The notes: generated by a model not told the origin, from the sequence alone. A DNA stretch of 35,878 bases from Atopobium sp. oral taxon 810 str. F0209 (GCF_000466405.1 NZ_KE952940.1:1-35878); one strand, 5' to 3'. Numbered from the stretch's first letter, positions 15,719 through 24,475 are shown. Made by a program: numbers and translations.

Positions 15719-16298
15719 CGTACTCCTCGATCTTTGGCTTGATAATGCCGTAACCACCATTGTGGCGATGGTAGATGACATTTATAAGACCGGTCGTTGC
15801 ATTCTCAAAAACAAAGAAATCGTGGCCGAGCAAATCGGTCTGCACCAGCGCCTGTTCCTCAGTCATAGGCTTGAGATCAACATACTTCTCACGTACAAGC
15901 TGATCGTCGTCCTCACTTGGCTCAATCAAATCTGCCAAATCCTCTACAGAGGTAGGCAGAGGACGAGGCATAGTATGACCTGCATGCTGATGGCGATCGA
16001 CCACACGAGTCTTATAACGACGCAGCTGACGAGCTACTTTGTCAGCAGCTTCATCAATTGCCGCATACATATCCTGGGCCTCAGCAACAACACGTACGAC
16101 AGTATCACGAACAAAAACCGTAACCTCGCAGGCACGACGCTCAGGGTTAGAGCGATTTTTGTCCACACGCAGTACAACATCGCAGGTCATAGGCTGAATA
16201 TCAAACACCTTGAGGGCACCACCAATTTTTTCCTCAACGGCATCGCGCATGGCGTCCGTGACGCTAACCTTGCGTCCCGAAATCTTAATATCCACCAT
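15705..16298 (-). CDS. hpf: Ribosome hibernation promoting factor, long form (RaiA/HPF)
   Basis: Binds between ribosomal subunits and dimerises 70S ribosomes into inactive 100S particles under stress. Residues 1-100 are the RaiA/S30AE domain (MVDIKISGRKVSVTDAMR, then IDEAADKVARQLRRYKTR). A linker leads to the C-terminal dimerisation domain (VREKYVDLKPMTEEQALVQ to GLINVIYHRHNGGYGIIKP). The length of 197 residues is typical of the long form. AGGAGG is 5 nt before the ATG. The next gene downstream, degV, overlaps its end. Upstream in the same direction are a lipoprotein gene, the 264-nt RNA and comF. Confidence 0.97.
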   Translation of the reverse strand: MVDIKISGRKVSVTDAMRDAVEEKIGGALKVFDIQPMTCDVVLRVDKNRSNPERRACEVTVFVRDTVVRVVAEAQDMYAAIDEAADKVARQLRRYKTRVVDRHQHAGHTMPRPLPTSVEDLADLIEPSEDDDQLVREKYVDLKPMTEEQALVQTDLLGHDFFVFENATTGLINVIYHRHNGGYGIIKPKIEEYDERA

Positions 16299-16403
16299 CG
16301 GCGCCTCCTTGCTGTAGTCCTATAAAACGAGGGCTCAAAAGCTATGCCCTATTGCTTTGATACCCTCTCTTACCCAAAGCATCACCAACAATCCGCTCAG
16401 CGG

Positions 16404-17597
16404 CTACTCTTGGGGCGTGACTGTTTCTTCGCCACTTTCACCTTCATTTGTGCTATAGGCGGTCTCCTCACCACCTGTAGCTTCAGTATTGGTCTCAGCA
16501 GCGTCAGCATTTCCACCTTCGTTATAGTCGTTATACGTGTTGTAATTGCCGTAGTCGCTGTAATCAACATAGCTGCCATAACCAGAATTAGCAAAGCCCT
16601 CAGAATCACCTGTATTTGCAGGCGCTGTTGCTGTACCTGCATTGGTGGCCACTTCAGGAGCATCATCTTTCTTCTCGGTAATTTTGATGCCGCCTATCTG
16701 CGTCTCAGCACTCAGGCCTGCAAATTTACCCAACCACCTCGTGCGCAAGATAGTATCAACACCATTGGATTTAAGGGTCTCAAGAGCACGTCCTATTTCA
16801 GTAATGAGACCCTTGTTAGAAGAAAGCACAGCGATACCGCGATTTACAGGAGCTATCAGGCTACCGGCAAAGTGAATATCCTTGTACTGATTGGCAAGAA
16901 AAGCACCAGCATAGGCATCACAAAGCACATATTCAACTTCACCGGCATCAAGAGCATCAAAAGCTTCATTGAGGTTGCTATAAGATTTTTGATTCATCTT
17001 GAGATCGGTACGACTAAGAGTTGCCTCAGAAGACTTCCCTGCCACCAAACCACAACTCTTACCTGACAGTTCTTTTTTATCGAGCACGCGCTCATCGCCG
17101 CGATAAAAGAAAGAAGGTGCTGCTTCATTGGTTTGGCCAACAATACTGCATTTCTTAACATCATCCTTTGAAACACCCAGCACAATATCAACGGTATTGG
17201 CACAGGCAGAATCAATATCGCTCACATTCACAAAGCGCACGTCCAAGCCCAGCTCATCAGCCAGTGCCTCGCCCAGCTCGATGCCGTAACCCTTAACAGC
17301 GTCGCCACCCAGAGTCGAGAGTACAAAAGGTGCCGAAGTTAGATTGGTGTTGATGCCAATTGTGAGTACGCCAGCCTCACGAATAGTAGGCTCCGCCAAA
17401 TCAGAGCCACTACGTTTGAGAGAAGCAAGACCATCAGCGATACTTCCCTGCTTTGTTGTTGAGGAAGTGATATGAGACAAGTCTGGTAGCTCAAAGGGAA
17501 GTTGAAAAGGAAGTTTGGCTTTGCAGCCCATCAAGCAACTCGTAATAAGTACGGTACAAACAAGGCCAGTGAGCTGCTTTTTTGTACTTCGCCCCAT
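16404..17597 (-). CDS. Family 3 solute-binding lipoprotein with Tyr/Asn-rich tail
   Basis: A 397-residue lipoprotein. The signal peptide has the lipobox LMGC with lipidated Cys25. Residues about 70-305 form an amino-acid-type binding domain (GVLTIGINTNLTSAPFVL, KGYGIELGEALADELGLDVRF, AFDALDAGEVEYVLCDAYAG), like those feeding polar amino acid ABC importers. No permease or ATPase gene is next to it, so it may serve a remote transporter or act as a sensor. The last 90 residues are low complexity, with seven Tyr in 20 residues (340-359). GAGAGG precedes the ATG. It sits between the structured RNA and hpf and may be read through from the RNA promoter. Confidence 0.85.
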   Translation of the reverse strand: MGRSTKKQLTGLVCTVLITSCLMGCKAKLPFQLPFELPDLSHITSSTTKQGSIADGLASLKRSGSDLAEPTIREAGVLTIGINTNLTSAPFVLSTLGGDAVKGYGIELGEALADELGLDVRFVNVSDIDSACANTVDIVLGVSKDDVKKCSIVGQTNEAAPSFFYRGDERVLDKKELSGKSCGLVAGKSSEATLSRTDLKMNQKSYSNLNEAFDALDAGEVEYVLCDAYAGAFLANQYKDIHFAGSLIAPVNRGIAVLSSNKGLITEIGRALETLKSNGVDTILRTRWLGKFAGLSAETQIGGIKITEKKDDAPEVATNAGTATAPANTGDSEGFANSGYGSYVDYSDYGNYNTYNDYNEGGNADAAETNTEATGGEETAYSTNEGESGEETVTPQE

Positions 17598-17641
17598 ACA
17601 CTATCCTCTCAAAGCCACTATGAGCTTACTCAAAAATCACA

Positions 17642-17905
17642 GTCTTCCCAGCTGACCTGGTATTTGACCCCACACTCGCGCACAGGAGTCTTCGCTTCGG
17701 GCGACGCGGTGCCCCCACTACAAACTCTCTCGCCCGCGAGATGGAATATCTCTAGTAGGACGGGCGGTGCGGCTTACCTCTAGGACGAGCCATGCTCGCT
17801 CGGATCGCGATCCGAACTTACGTGGATCCTTTTGACCTCGTCTGTCATGGACTAAGACGCACAGGCTATAGCCCTTTGCGTCCGCAACCACAGACCTGGA
17901 AAGAC
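17642..17905 (-). ncRNA. Structured 264-nt RNA, probable raiA RNA
   Basis: This GC-rich, non-coding stretch folds by eye into a closed structure. The ends pair as a 10-bp stem P1 (17896-17905 with 17642-17651, one G-U). Inside are 17890-17895 with 17840-17845; 17877-17882 with 17856-17861, capped by GGCTATAGCC; the 16-nt perfect hairpin 17800-17815; CGAGC-GCTCG at 17786-17798; and 17731-17736 with 17761-17766 enclosing GAGAT-ATCTC. The first P1 base is 8 nt after a consensus -10 box, and T5 follows 5 nt past P1. comF lies upstream and hpf (raiA) lies downstream after one gene. Known raiA RNAs of Firmicutes and Actinobacteria are similar in size and sit near raiA and comFC. That it is a structured RNA is nearly certain; the family name rests on context. 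Confidence 0.75.
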
Positions 17906-17912
17906 AATACGT

Positions 17913-17921
17913 ATTATACCA
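17913..17921 (-). promoter_or_regulatory. Extended -10 promoter of the structured RNA
   Basis: On the minus strand TGGTATAAT gives a perfect -10 box (17913-17918) with the extended TGn motif. The -35 region is poor. Seven nt further on is 17905, the first base of stem P1, so the promoter and the RNA fold agree on the start. It lies between the comF stop and the RNA. Confidence 0.75.
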
Positions 17922-17936
17922 GCTGCTTACCTTTGC

Positions 17937-18773
17937 CTACCATGCGCGCGCAAGAGAACAGGCAGTGACCGATTGAGCACCACGTCCAAGCAGCACACGC
18001 GTACTTTCACGCAGGGTAGCACCCGTTGTAATAACATCATCTACCAACAACAGACGTGCATCAGCTACATCATCTATCACCTCCACTGAACCTTCTAAGT
18101 TGCGCAGGCGACCCTGTCTATCCAGTTCACGCTGGTCGCGACCCTCATGGCGTAGCAATACGTCATACACAGGCAGACCCAGTAAAGTTGCAAGCACCTG
18201 CGAAATAAGTTCCATATGGTCAAAACCGCGACGCATAAAAGCCAAAGGTGAGGCAGGTACAAAACAGATTCCATCTAACTCCTGAGAGTCATAACGTGCA
18301 CAACCATCTGCTGCCGCCCAGCTTGCCGCTTCATCAAGGGCTGTAGCCATCAAAGCTGCAATAATAGGAGCCAAACGCAACTCGTGAGAGTCTTTAAGTG
18401 TGGTTACAAGCAAAGCACCGCTACCTGAAAACTCTAGTGCCGAGATAGTCGCACGAGCTTCCCAGTGATAGGGCGCAAGACCTCCATCTGTATCAGAGTT
18501 TTCCCGCACACGTCTTTCACGCAGGGCTTCTGCTCCGCAGTTTGTACAGGTTAGCCAGCCATGTGGAGTGCCACAGATGGGACAGGCATAGCGTTGTTGT
18601 ATCCACTTGAGCTTCTGACGACAATCACCACAAAGCAGCTGACCTGGCATATCACAGACGATGCAGCGAGTAGGCCACATCAACTCGATGAGATGGTCAA
18701 GTAAATGAGGTTCTAGATTATATGGCTGATTTTCTTGATATGAACTCAAGGCAGGGCAACTCCCCTCGCGCAC
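17937..18773 (-). CDS. comF: ComF family protein (ComFC-like)
   Basis: A phosphoribosyltransferase-like protein involved in DNA uptake in competent bacteria. The N-terminal zinc finger has four CxxC-type pairs (CIVC, CGDC, CPIC, CTNC, residues about 37-80). The C-terminal PRTase domain carries the PRPP loop LLLVDDVITTGAT. The length of 278 residues assumes the GTG at 18771-18773, which lacks a clear SD. A TTG further in, preceded by GAGGGGAG, is an alternative start, so the first residues are uncertain. It ends the metG-rsmA-tatD-comF series. Confidence 0.9.
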   Translation of the reverse strand: MREGSCPALSSYQENQPYNLEPHLLDHLIELMWPTRCIVCDMPGQLLCGDCRQKLKWIQQRYACPICGTPHGWLTCTNCGAEALRERRVRENSDTDGGLAPYHWEARATISALEFSGSGALLVTTLKDSHELRLAPIIAALMATALDEAASWAAADGCARYDSQELDGICFVPASPLAFMRRGFDHMELISQVLATLLGLPVYDVLLRHEGRDQRELDRQGRLRNLEGSVEVIDDVADARLLLVDDVITTGATLRESTRVLLGRGAQSVTACSLARAW

Positions 18774-18839
18774 AAGCAGTACACGAGGAAGACCAGTGCT
18801 TGGGATATACCCAGTCCCTAGAGCATCAATACCTAAAAG

Positions 18840-19826
18840 TTAAAGCGTAAGTCCAAAGAAATCGTGAGCGTTATGCCAAAAGTTGCGATACGTTTCTTCG
18901 CAAGAAGAAATGCCCGCAAGCTCGCGTTGCTCGGCCAAAAAATCAATTGTCAAAGCCGCCATTGCAGGCTCACATTCCATACCACGCAAAGGAGTTGGCG
19001 CCATATAAGGACAATCAGTCTCAGACAGCAGTAGCTCATCTGGGCAGGCAAAAAACGCCGCTCGGATATCATCGGAACGCTTAAAAGTAGCAGCGCCACC
19101 AAAGGCAATATGGCAGCCCAATTCAACAAAAGGCTTCATAATTTCAGGACCGCTCGTAAAACAGTGCAGATCGCATCCTGCCTGTGGCACGCCCTCTTTA
19201 CGAAGCAATTGAAGCGCTAGGTCATGACCCAAACTATCGTTTTCTCCATCGCGCAGGTGCAACTCAACAGGAAGGTTGTGTTCATGCGCCATGCGTAGTT
19301 GCTGACGAAAAGTCTCAATTTGTACATCTGCAGACAACTCATGATAGGGGCCAAAATCAAGACCAATTTCGCCCATACCTAGGCAGTATGGATTGGCCAG
19401 CAGCATATCCAAACGCTCATGAGCAGATGCGTCATCAAGCCAAATCTGAGCACCATAGGGGTGAATACCTGCAATGAAATAAAGTTTATCAAGCAAATCT
19501 TTATCATCGCTTGTCGCAATACCTATCTCTGCCAGCTGCTCCAACATCGCATGTGCATGTTCTCTGATTTCATCCCACCAATTAAGAAAAGCAGGAACAT
19601 CTTTTACATCCTCTGTGGGATCAAGCGGCACCACCAAAAGCCTCAGTCCTGCAAGAGCTGCGCGCACCAAAGCCTCTACAGGATCTGTTTGTCTAAAGAC
19701 TGTAAGATGACCGTGAGTATCCGCCAACGCAGCCAAAGGCTGAGGCAAATTTATTACACGTTTCTTTTTGTCGCGTAGACACCAATATTCAGCACTAAGC
19801 TGTTCTTGACTAAGTTCTACATTCAT
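18840..19826 (-). CDS. tatD: TatD family metal-dependent deoxyribonuclease
   Basis: A TIM-barrel metal hydrolase of 328 residues. The metal ligands are visible: DTHGHL (first His pair), GEIGLDFG (Glu), VELHLRD, LHCFTSG and SETDCPYMAP (Asp). It has about 35 extra N-terminal residues before the DTHGHL motif. It starts 2 nt after the rsmA stop, with GGAG 9 nt upstream. The metG-tatD-rsmA neighbourhood is common in Gram-positive bacteria. Confidence 0.93.
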   Translation of the reverse strand: MNVELSQEQLSAEYWCLRDKKKRVINLPQPLAALADTHGHLTVFRQTDPVEALVRAALAGLRLLVVPLDPTEDVKDVPAFLNWWDEIREHAHAMLEQLAEIGIATSDDKDLLDKLYFIAGIHPYGAQIWLDDASAHERLDMLLANPYCLGMGEIGLDFGPYHELSADVQIETFRQQLRMAHEHNLPVELHLRDGENDSLGHDLALQLLRKEGVPQAGCDLHCFTSGPEIMKPFVELGCHIAFGGAATFKRSDDIRAAFFACPDELLLSETDCPYMAPTPLRGMECEPAMAALTIDFLAEQRELAGISSCEETYRNFWHNAHDFFGLTL

Positions 19827-19828
19827 CG

Positions 19829-20707
19829 CTATGACTCCAAGGCTCGAGCAAGCTGTATGAAGTCCTCAACAGCAAGCATTTCTGCACGACATGTTGCCTG
19901 AATATTTGCCTGCTTAAATGCAGTATCAAGAGCTGTTTTGTCAAAGCCACTTGCGGCCATGGAATTTCGAATAGTTTTACGCCGCTGCGCAAAGGCGGCA
20001 TCAATAACCTGAGACACAAAGACGGGGTCACAGCCTTGCTTGAGCGGTCGCCTATCAATACGCACAACCGCTGACTCAACATGTGGCGCTGGCATAAAGC
20101 AAGCATGGCTCACTTCAAAACGTCCAGTTACCTCAGCATAAAGTCCAAGCTTTGCTGTATACGCACCATAATTCTTGTTGCCAGGTACCGCTGCGATACG
20201 ATCTGCTACCTCCGCCTGTACCATTACGACTACCCGTTTGATAGAAGGAAGTTCACTCAACACCTTGAGTATCAAAGTGGCCGCTACTTGATATGGCAAA
20301 TTAGAAACCAACTGAGTCGGCTGCGCCTCACCCAGACCTGTAGGCAACACTTTAAGCGCATCACCCCAAAGAATCTCTAGATGATCAGAGGCTTGGGCAC
20401 AAGTCTCAGCAAGTACAGCTTCTAGCGTGTGATCTGCTTCAACTGCAATGACTTTTTCTGCGCGAGGCAAAAGTGCGCAGGTAAGCGTACCCATGCCAGG
20501 CCCCACCTCGAGTACCGTATCTGCTTTGCTAAGCTCTGCTAGCTGCAAAATACGACGCACAACAGAATCATCAACTAAGAAGTTCTGTCCCAAACGATGC
20601 TTTGCAACAAGACCATGACACTCCAGAGCGGCACGGGTCGCACGAGGATTGGCAAGAGGAGAGGCGGCTACAGACGACAGGGGCGCATGCTTGGTCTCAG
20701 TCGTCAC
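19829..20707 (-). CDS. rsmA: 16S rRNA dimethyladenosine transferase RsmA (KsgA)
   Basis: Dimethylates two adjacent adenosines in the 3' helix of 16S rRNA during small-subunit assembly. Motifs: RLGQNFLVD near the start of the fold, the SAM motif VLEVGPGMGTLT, GDALKV, and the catalytic NLPYQV. I chose GTG 20705-20707 because GGGGAG lies 8 nt before it (292 residues). A TTG at 20762-20764 would add 19 residues. It follows metG in one transcript. Confidence 0.95.
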   Translation of the reverse strand: MTTETKHAPLSSVAASPLANPRATRAALECHGLVAKHRLGQNFLVDDSVVRRILQLAELSKADTVLEVGPGMGTLTCALLPRAEKVIAVEADHTLEAVLAETCAQASDHLEILWGDALKVLPTGLGEAQPTQLVSNLPYQVAATLILKVLSELPSIKRVVVMVQAEVADRIAAVPGNKNYGAYTAKLGLYAEVTGRFEVSHACFMPAPHVESAVVRIDRRPLKQGCDPVFVSQVIDAAFAQRRKTIRNSMAASGFDKTALDTAFKQANIQATCRAEMLAVEDFIQLARALES

Positions 20708-20784
20708 GCCTGCTCTCCCCTCTTTTAGTTGGACAAATTTATATTTGCTGCTACTTATGGACAACCACTTCTACTTGATACTGC

Positions 20785-22410
20785 TTATTTAGCTGCCAAA
20801 CGTGGGAAGAGCGCTTCACCCTTCTCCACTGCAACACCAGAAGGCAACTGACCCCAGTTGCAAACCGCAGCCAAATCGTCAGTCTTAGCCTCATCACTGA
20901 GGGAAAGGCGACGCAAAACCTCAGAGGAGGTCTCGGGCATGAAGGGTGCAAGTAAATGAGCAGAAATGCGAATTGCCTCAAGCAGACCACCAATGACAAA
21001 GGACAGCTCGTCCAGCTGAGCCACACCATTCTCATCTGGCTTTGCCAAAGCCCAAGGCTTGGAGTCCTCAATGTAATGATTTGCAGCACCCACTAGAGCC
21101 ATGACCTCATCAATTGCATCAGGATATGCCATAACGTCCATTTTTGCAGCATAACGCTCATAGATACCTGCAGCTACCTGCGTCAAAGGACTCTCGCGCT
21201 GCGCCCAGTCCTCGGGAAGCGCAGGTGTCTTGCCATCAAAATACTTGACAGACATATTAAGTGCACGAGACACAAGATTGCCCCAGCTATTAGCCAAATC
21301 GGCGTTATAGACCTGCTCCATGCGAGCAAAAGAAATAGCACCGTCCTCGCCAGGCTTGCAATCGCGCATAAAGTAATAGCGGTAGCCCTCAATGCCCAGC
21401 AGGTCGATAACCTCCTGAGGCGCAATAGCATTGCCGCGAGACTTGCTCATCTTTTCACCTTGGCCCGTTTCTTCATTGCGGACCATCAAGAAGCCATGAG
21501 CAAAGACGTGCTCGGGCAAGGCTTCACCGATAGCCATCAGCATGGCAGGCCAAATAACACAGTGGAAACGGATGATATCCTTACCAACCACGTGATACTG
21601 AGCAGGCCAACGGCGAGCAAGATTTGCTGCAGCATCTTCACCTGACTGACCATAACCCACTGCCGTCATGTAGTTAAGTAAAGCATCAAACCAGACGTAC
21701 GTCACATGCTTCTCATCAAAGGGGAGCTTGATACCCCAGTCAAAGCTCGTACGGCTAACAGAAAGATCCTGCAGGCCGCCCTCAACAAAGGTACGAACTT
21801 CCTTCATGCGGAAGGCAGGCATCACAAAGTCAGGATGCTCATCATAAAAAGCAAGGAGGCGATCCTGGAAAGCAGAGAGTTTAAAGAACCAGCTTTCCTC
21901 TTGCACACGCTGTAGGGGACGTCCACAGTCGGGGCAAAGATGCTGACCTTCGGTGTGATTTTCCTCGTCAGAGTGGCGCACTTGAGTCTCGGTGAAGTAC
22001 GTCTCCTCGGGAACGCAGTACCAGCCATCATAGCTGCCCTTATAGATGTAGCCCGACTCCAGCATGCGCTCCCAGAGGTACTGCACCGCGCGCTCCTGAC
22101 GGGGCTCGGTAGTACGAATGAAGTCATCGTTGGAAATCTCAAGAGTCTTCCAAATATCCGTAAAGGCAGGAGCTAGCGAATCACACCACTCTTGAGGAGT
22201 CATCTTGTGTTCAGCGGCCGTAGTCTCAACCTTTTCGCCATGCTCATCAAGACCCGTGAGGAACTTGACATCATAGCCAGCAGCACGGCGATAACGGGCC
22301 TGCACATCACTCAAGATAGTGCAGTACGCGGTACCTAGGTGTGGAGCGGCGTTGACATAATAGATAGGGGTGGTGATATAGAAAGACGGCTTGTTCAAAT
22401 TGTCTGCCAT
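20785..22410 (-). CDS. metG: Methionyl-tRNA synthetase
   Basis: Charges tRNA-Met. The class I signatures are PHLG (the HIGH motif, near residue 23-26) and KMSKS (320-324), with GLDEHGEK and the anticodon-binding helical domain after residue 370. The zinc region has one CxxC (CPDC) plus a single Cys in WYCVPEE. At 541 residues it lacks the C-terminal Trbp111-like dimerisation domain found in many longer homologues. GGGAG precedes the ATG. It heads the metG-rsmA-tatD-comF series. Confidence 0.97.
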   Translation of the reverse strand: MADNLNKPSFYITTPIYYVNAAPHLGTAYCTILSDVQARYRRAAGYDVKFLTGLDEHGEKVETTAAEHKMTPQEWCDSLAPAFTDIWKTLEISNDDFIRTTEPRQERAVQYLWERMLESGYIYKGSYDGWYCVPEETYFTETQVRHSDEENHTEGQHLCPDCGRPLQRVQEESWFFKLSAFQDRLLAFYDEHPDFVMPAFRMKEVRTFVEGGLQDLSVSRTSFDWGIKLPFDEKHVTYVWFDALLNYMTAVGYGQSGEDAAANLARRWPAQYHVVGKDIIRFHCVIWPAMLMAIGEALPEHVFAHGFLMVRNEETGQGEKMSKSRGNAIAPQEVIDLLGIEGYRYYFMRDCKPGEDGAISFARMEQVYNADLANSWGNLVSRALNMSVKYFDGKTPALPEDWAQRESPLTQVAAGIYERYAAKMDVMAYPDAIDEVMALVGAANHYIEDSKPWALAKPDENGVAQLDELSFVIGGLLEAIRISAHLLAPFMPETSSEVLRRLSLSDEAKTDDLAAVCNWGQLPSGVAVEKGEALFPRLAAK

Positions 22411-22487
22411 GAAAAATGTCTCCCGCTAAAAGTCTGCGAATGATGCAACTCATTATTCTAACTCAAGCCCCATTTGTTCTCCTCATA

Positions 22488-22514
22488 GAAAAAGGCTCCA
22501 AACAGACTGGAAGC
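22488..22514 (-). terminator. Intrinsic terminator after rsmI
   Basis: On the minus strand GCTTCCA pairs with TGGAGC (one bulged T) around a 7-nt loop, and CTTTTTC follows at once. It begins 4 nt after the rsmI stop codon and separates rsmI from metG. Confidence 0.7.
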
Positions 22515-22517
22515 AGT

Positions 22518-23432
22518 TTAGTTGTCAGAGAGCTCCAAAATGCGAGAGTAGGCATCAGATTTTGGGAGACCATATTGTTTGGCAAGACGCTTAGCAAGAA
22601 CAGTTTTTGCTTCTCCAGCGGCAAGTCCTGCTTGTGCCGCTTCTTCAAAACTGACAGCTTGCCCCTGAGTTTGTGAGAGAAGCAGAGCAATCTGGCGCAA
22701 TTCGTCTGCAGAAGGTGGCGCAATCACAATGACACACTCGCCTTTGAGCACATTGCCCGCAGCTTCTCGCTGCACAAGTTCATCTACCAACTCGCTTGCT
22801 GGCCCACGCAAAACTTCTTCATGCAACTTAGTCAACTCGCGCACCAAAGCTACCAAACGTCGAGGAAAAGACTGAGCAATCACAGTCAAGGTGTCTACCA
22901 CACGGCGTGGCGACTCATAGAGTACCAATGCCCCCGGCACTACCGAAAGTTCGGTCAAACGCTCGTGCTGAGCTCTTGCTTTCCGCGGCAAAAAGCCTTC
23001 AAAGAAGAAGTGCTCCATGGGTAGGCCTGATGCCACCAAAGCGCACGTAACCGCTGATGGTCCAGGAATAACTTCCACGCAAAGGTTTTGCTCAAGTGCA
23101 GCGTCTACCAAACGAACACCAGGATCGGATACTCCAGGCATACCTGCATCAGATACAAAAGCAACACGCTGACCTGCAGCAATACGTGCAAGCGTAGGCT
23201 CAATACGACTCGCTAGCACATTGTCATCGGCGCGCTCAAGAGGTACATGCAGGCCTAAATGTGACATCAACTTGCCAGTAACGCGGGTGTCTTCACAAAG
23301 CACCACATCAGCAGAACTCAAAGTCTGCTTTACACGTGGTGAAATATCACCAAGGTTACCAATAGGTGTACCAACTAAAGAAAGGACACCCTCCCCCTGG
23401 GCTGCAGCTGCATGAGAATGTGCAATAGCCAT
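22518..23432 (-). CDS. rsmI: 16S rRNA 2'-O-ribose methyltransferase RsmI
   Basis: Methylates the ribose of C1402 in 16S rRNA. Motifs of the tetrapyrrole-methylase fold are clear: LVGTPIGNLGDISPR (near residue 19), CEDTR, VSDAGMPGVSDPG, and EVIPGPSAVTCALVASGLP. The length of 304 residues is slightly above the family norm because of the alanine/histidine-rich start. Its ATG overlaps the stop of the GH5-like gene (TAATG), so the two are translationally coupled. Confidence 0.96.
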   Translation of the reverse strand: MAIAHSHAAAAQGEGVLSLVGTPIGNLGDISPRVKQTLSSADVVLCEDTRVTGKLMSHLGLHVPLERADDNVLASRIEPTLARIAAGQRVAFVSDAGMPGVSDPGVRLVDAALEQNLCVEVIPGPSAVTCALVASGLPMEHFFFEGFLPRKARAQHERLTELSVVPGALVLYESPRRVVDTLTVIAQSFPRRLVALVRELTKLHEEVLRGPASELVDELVQREAAGNVLKGECVIVIAPPSADELRQIALLLSQTQGQAVSFEEAAQAGLAAGEAKTVLAKRLAKQYGLPKSDAYSRILELSDN

Positions 23433-24475
23433 TAGTCGAGCATCCGCCTCTCAAAGGTCGCCAAAGCCACACGAGCATCCCAGCCTATCAGCCTACTTGT
23501 CGTCTTCCAAGTCTGGAAGAACCACGCAGGACAGTCGCGAAAAGCATTAATTTGTTCGGCTATAAAGACACGCTCAAGTGCAATGCGACCTTCAGGTGTC
23601 ATCAGAGAATCTGGGAAAGGCAAAGAACCCGACCATTTACCTACCATCATGGGCAGACGACCACGTCCTGTAGTTTTAAGCGCTGCGCGAGAACTTGCCA
23701 CGAGTTTGCGCACGCCTACAGGACCTGTAGCATCCACCTTATCTTCGTAATGGTAAAGATGAGCATCAAGCCAAACATTTTTGTATTGACGCTGTCCCAT
23801 AAACGAACGCCAAGAGTGATGTAAATCTGCGTCGGGCAAAACTACAACGACATCCTCGCCCGCTTCCTTACGAATAAGTTCGTACGCATCACGATAATAG
23901 GTACGCAAGATGTGCATAGGCACACCGTCGCTTAAGACCAAGCCATGACGTACCTGAGCTAGAGGCTCATCTGCTACTTCAATACCAGCAAAACCATCAC
24001 GCAACGCATAACGGCGAGCCAAAGTAGCAATTACTTGCAAAGCACTTTGGCGATAATCGATAAAACGCGCCCGACCGTGTACAAGACCATCATCATCCGT
24101 CTCGCGACCAGGATTGATATCTAACACAAGCAGCAATTTGAGTCCAACATCTTCTGCCCACTCAAGCGCATTATCGACCTGCTGGATACATCCCACATAA
24201 GGACCAGTCTCGGGACCATCATCACCTAACACATACCATGGCACGGTTAGACGCACCGCATTAAACCCGCGACCAGCAATCTGTACAAAATCTGCCTGAG
24301 AGATAAAAGTCTCACGATGATGGCGCACAATCTCCTGATAGCGCTCCACACCCACCGCACGAATCAGTGAAGGCTCATCAAGGGCACCGGAATCCGCAAA
24401 AAGACCAGGGGTCACCCATGATTCAAGCGTGAGCCAGCCAGTAAGGTTCACACCATGTAGAGCCCGCCTGTCCAT
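23432..24475 (-). CDS. GH5-like (exo-beta-1,3-glucanase-type) protein with replaced nucleophile
   Basis: A 347-residue TIM-barrel protein of glycoside hydrolase family 5, closest by eye to the exo-1,3-glucanase type (HGVNLTGWLTLESWVTPGLF at 7-26). The acid/base motif NEP reads DEP with Glu170 kept. The nucleophile motif GEWS reads GKWS: Lys280, codon AAA, takes the place of Glu. The HGAPGSQNG loop is also gone (DINPGRETD). It is therefore probably not a retaining glucanase and may bind sugar or have another role. There is no signal peptide. GAGGAG precedes the ATG. The gene is coupled to rsmI and lies downstream of the rhamnose genes and queD, separated from queD by 160 nt with a possible TATACT -10 box at 24513-24518. 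Confidence 0.78.
   Translation of the reverse strand: MDRRALHGVNLTGWLTLESWVTPGLFADSGALDEPSLIRAVGVERYQEIVRHHRETFISQADFVQIAGRGFNAVRLTVPWYVLGDDGPETGPYVGCIQQVDNALEWAEDVGLKLLLVLDINPGRETDDDGLVHGRARFIDYRQSALQVIATLARRYALRDGFAGIEVADEPLAQVRHGLVLSDGVPMHILRTYYRDAYELIRKEAGEDVVVVLPDADLHHSWRSFMGQRQYKNVWLDAHLYHYEDKVDATGPVGVRKLVASSRAALKTTGRGRLPMMVGKWSGSLPFPDSLMTPEGRIALERVFIAEQINAFRDCPAWFFQTWKTTSRLIGWDARVALATFERRMLD

Noticed and set aside
17642-17670. SRP RNA-like ACCAGGTCAG with GGGAAG
   Set aside because: The conserved domain IV sequence GGAAGNNAGCA is absent, so it is not an SRP RNA.
17700-17720. T-box-like or lysine-riboswitch-like sequence (GGGGGCACCGCG and CGTCGCCCGAAG on the minus strand)
   Set aside because: The T-box core needs TGGNACCGCG and differs by one base here. 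No specifier stem or terminator/antiterminator pair fits, and the lysine motif has an extra C. The 10-bp closing stem around the whole 264 nt explains the region better as one RNA.
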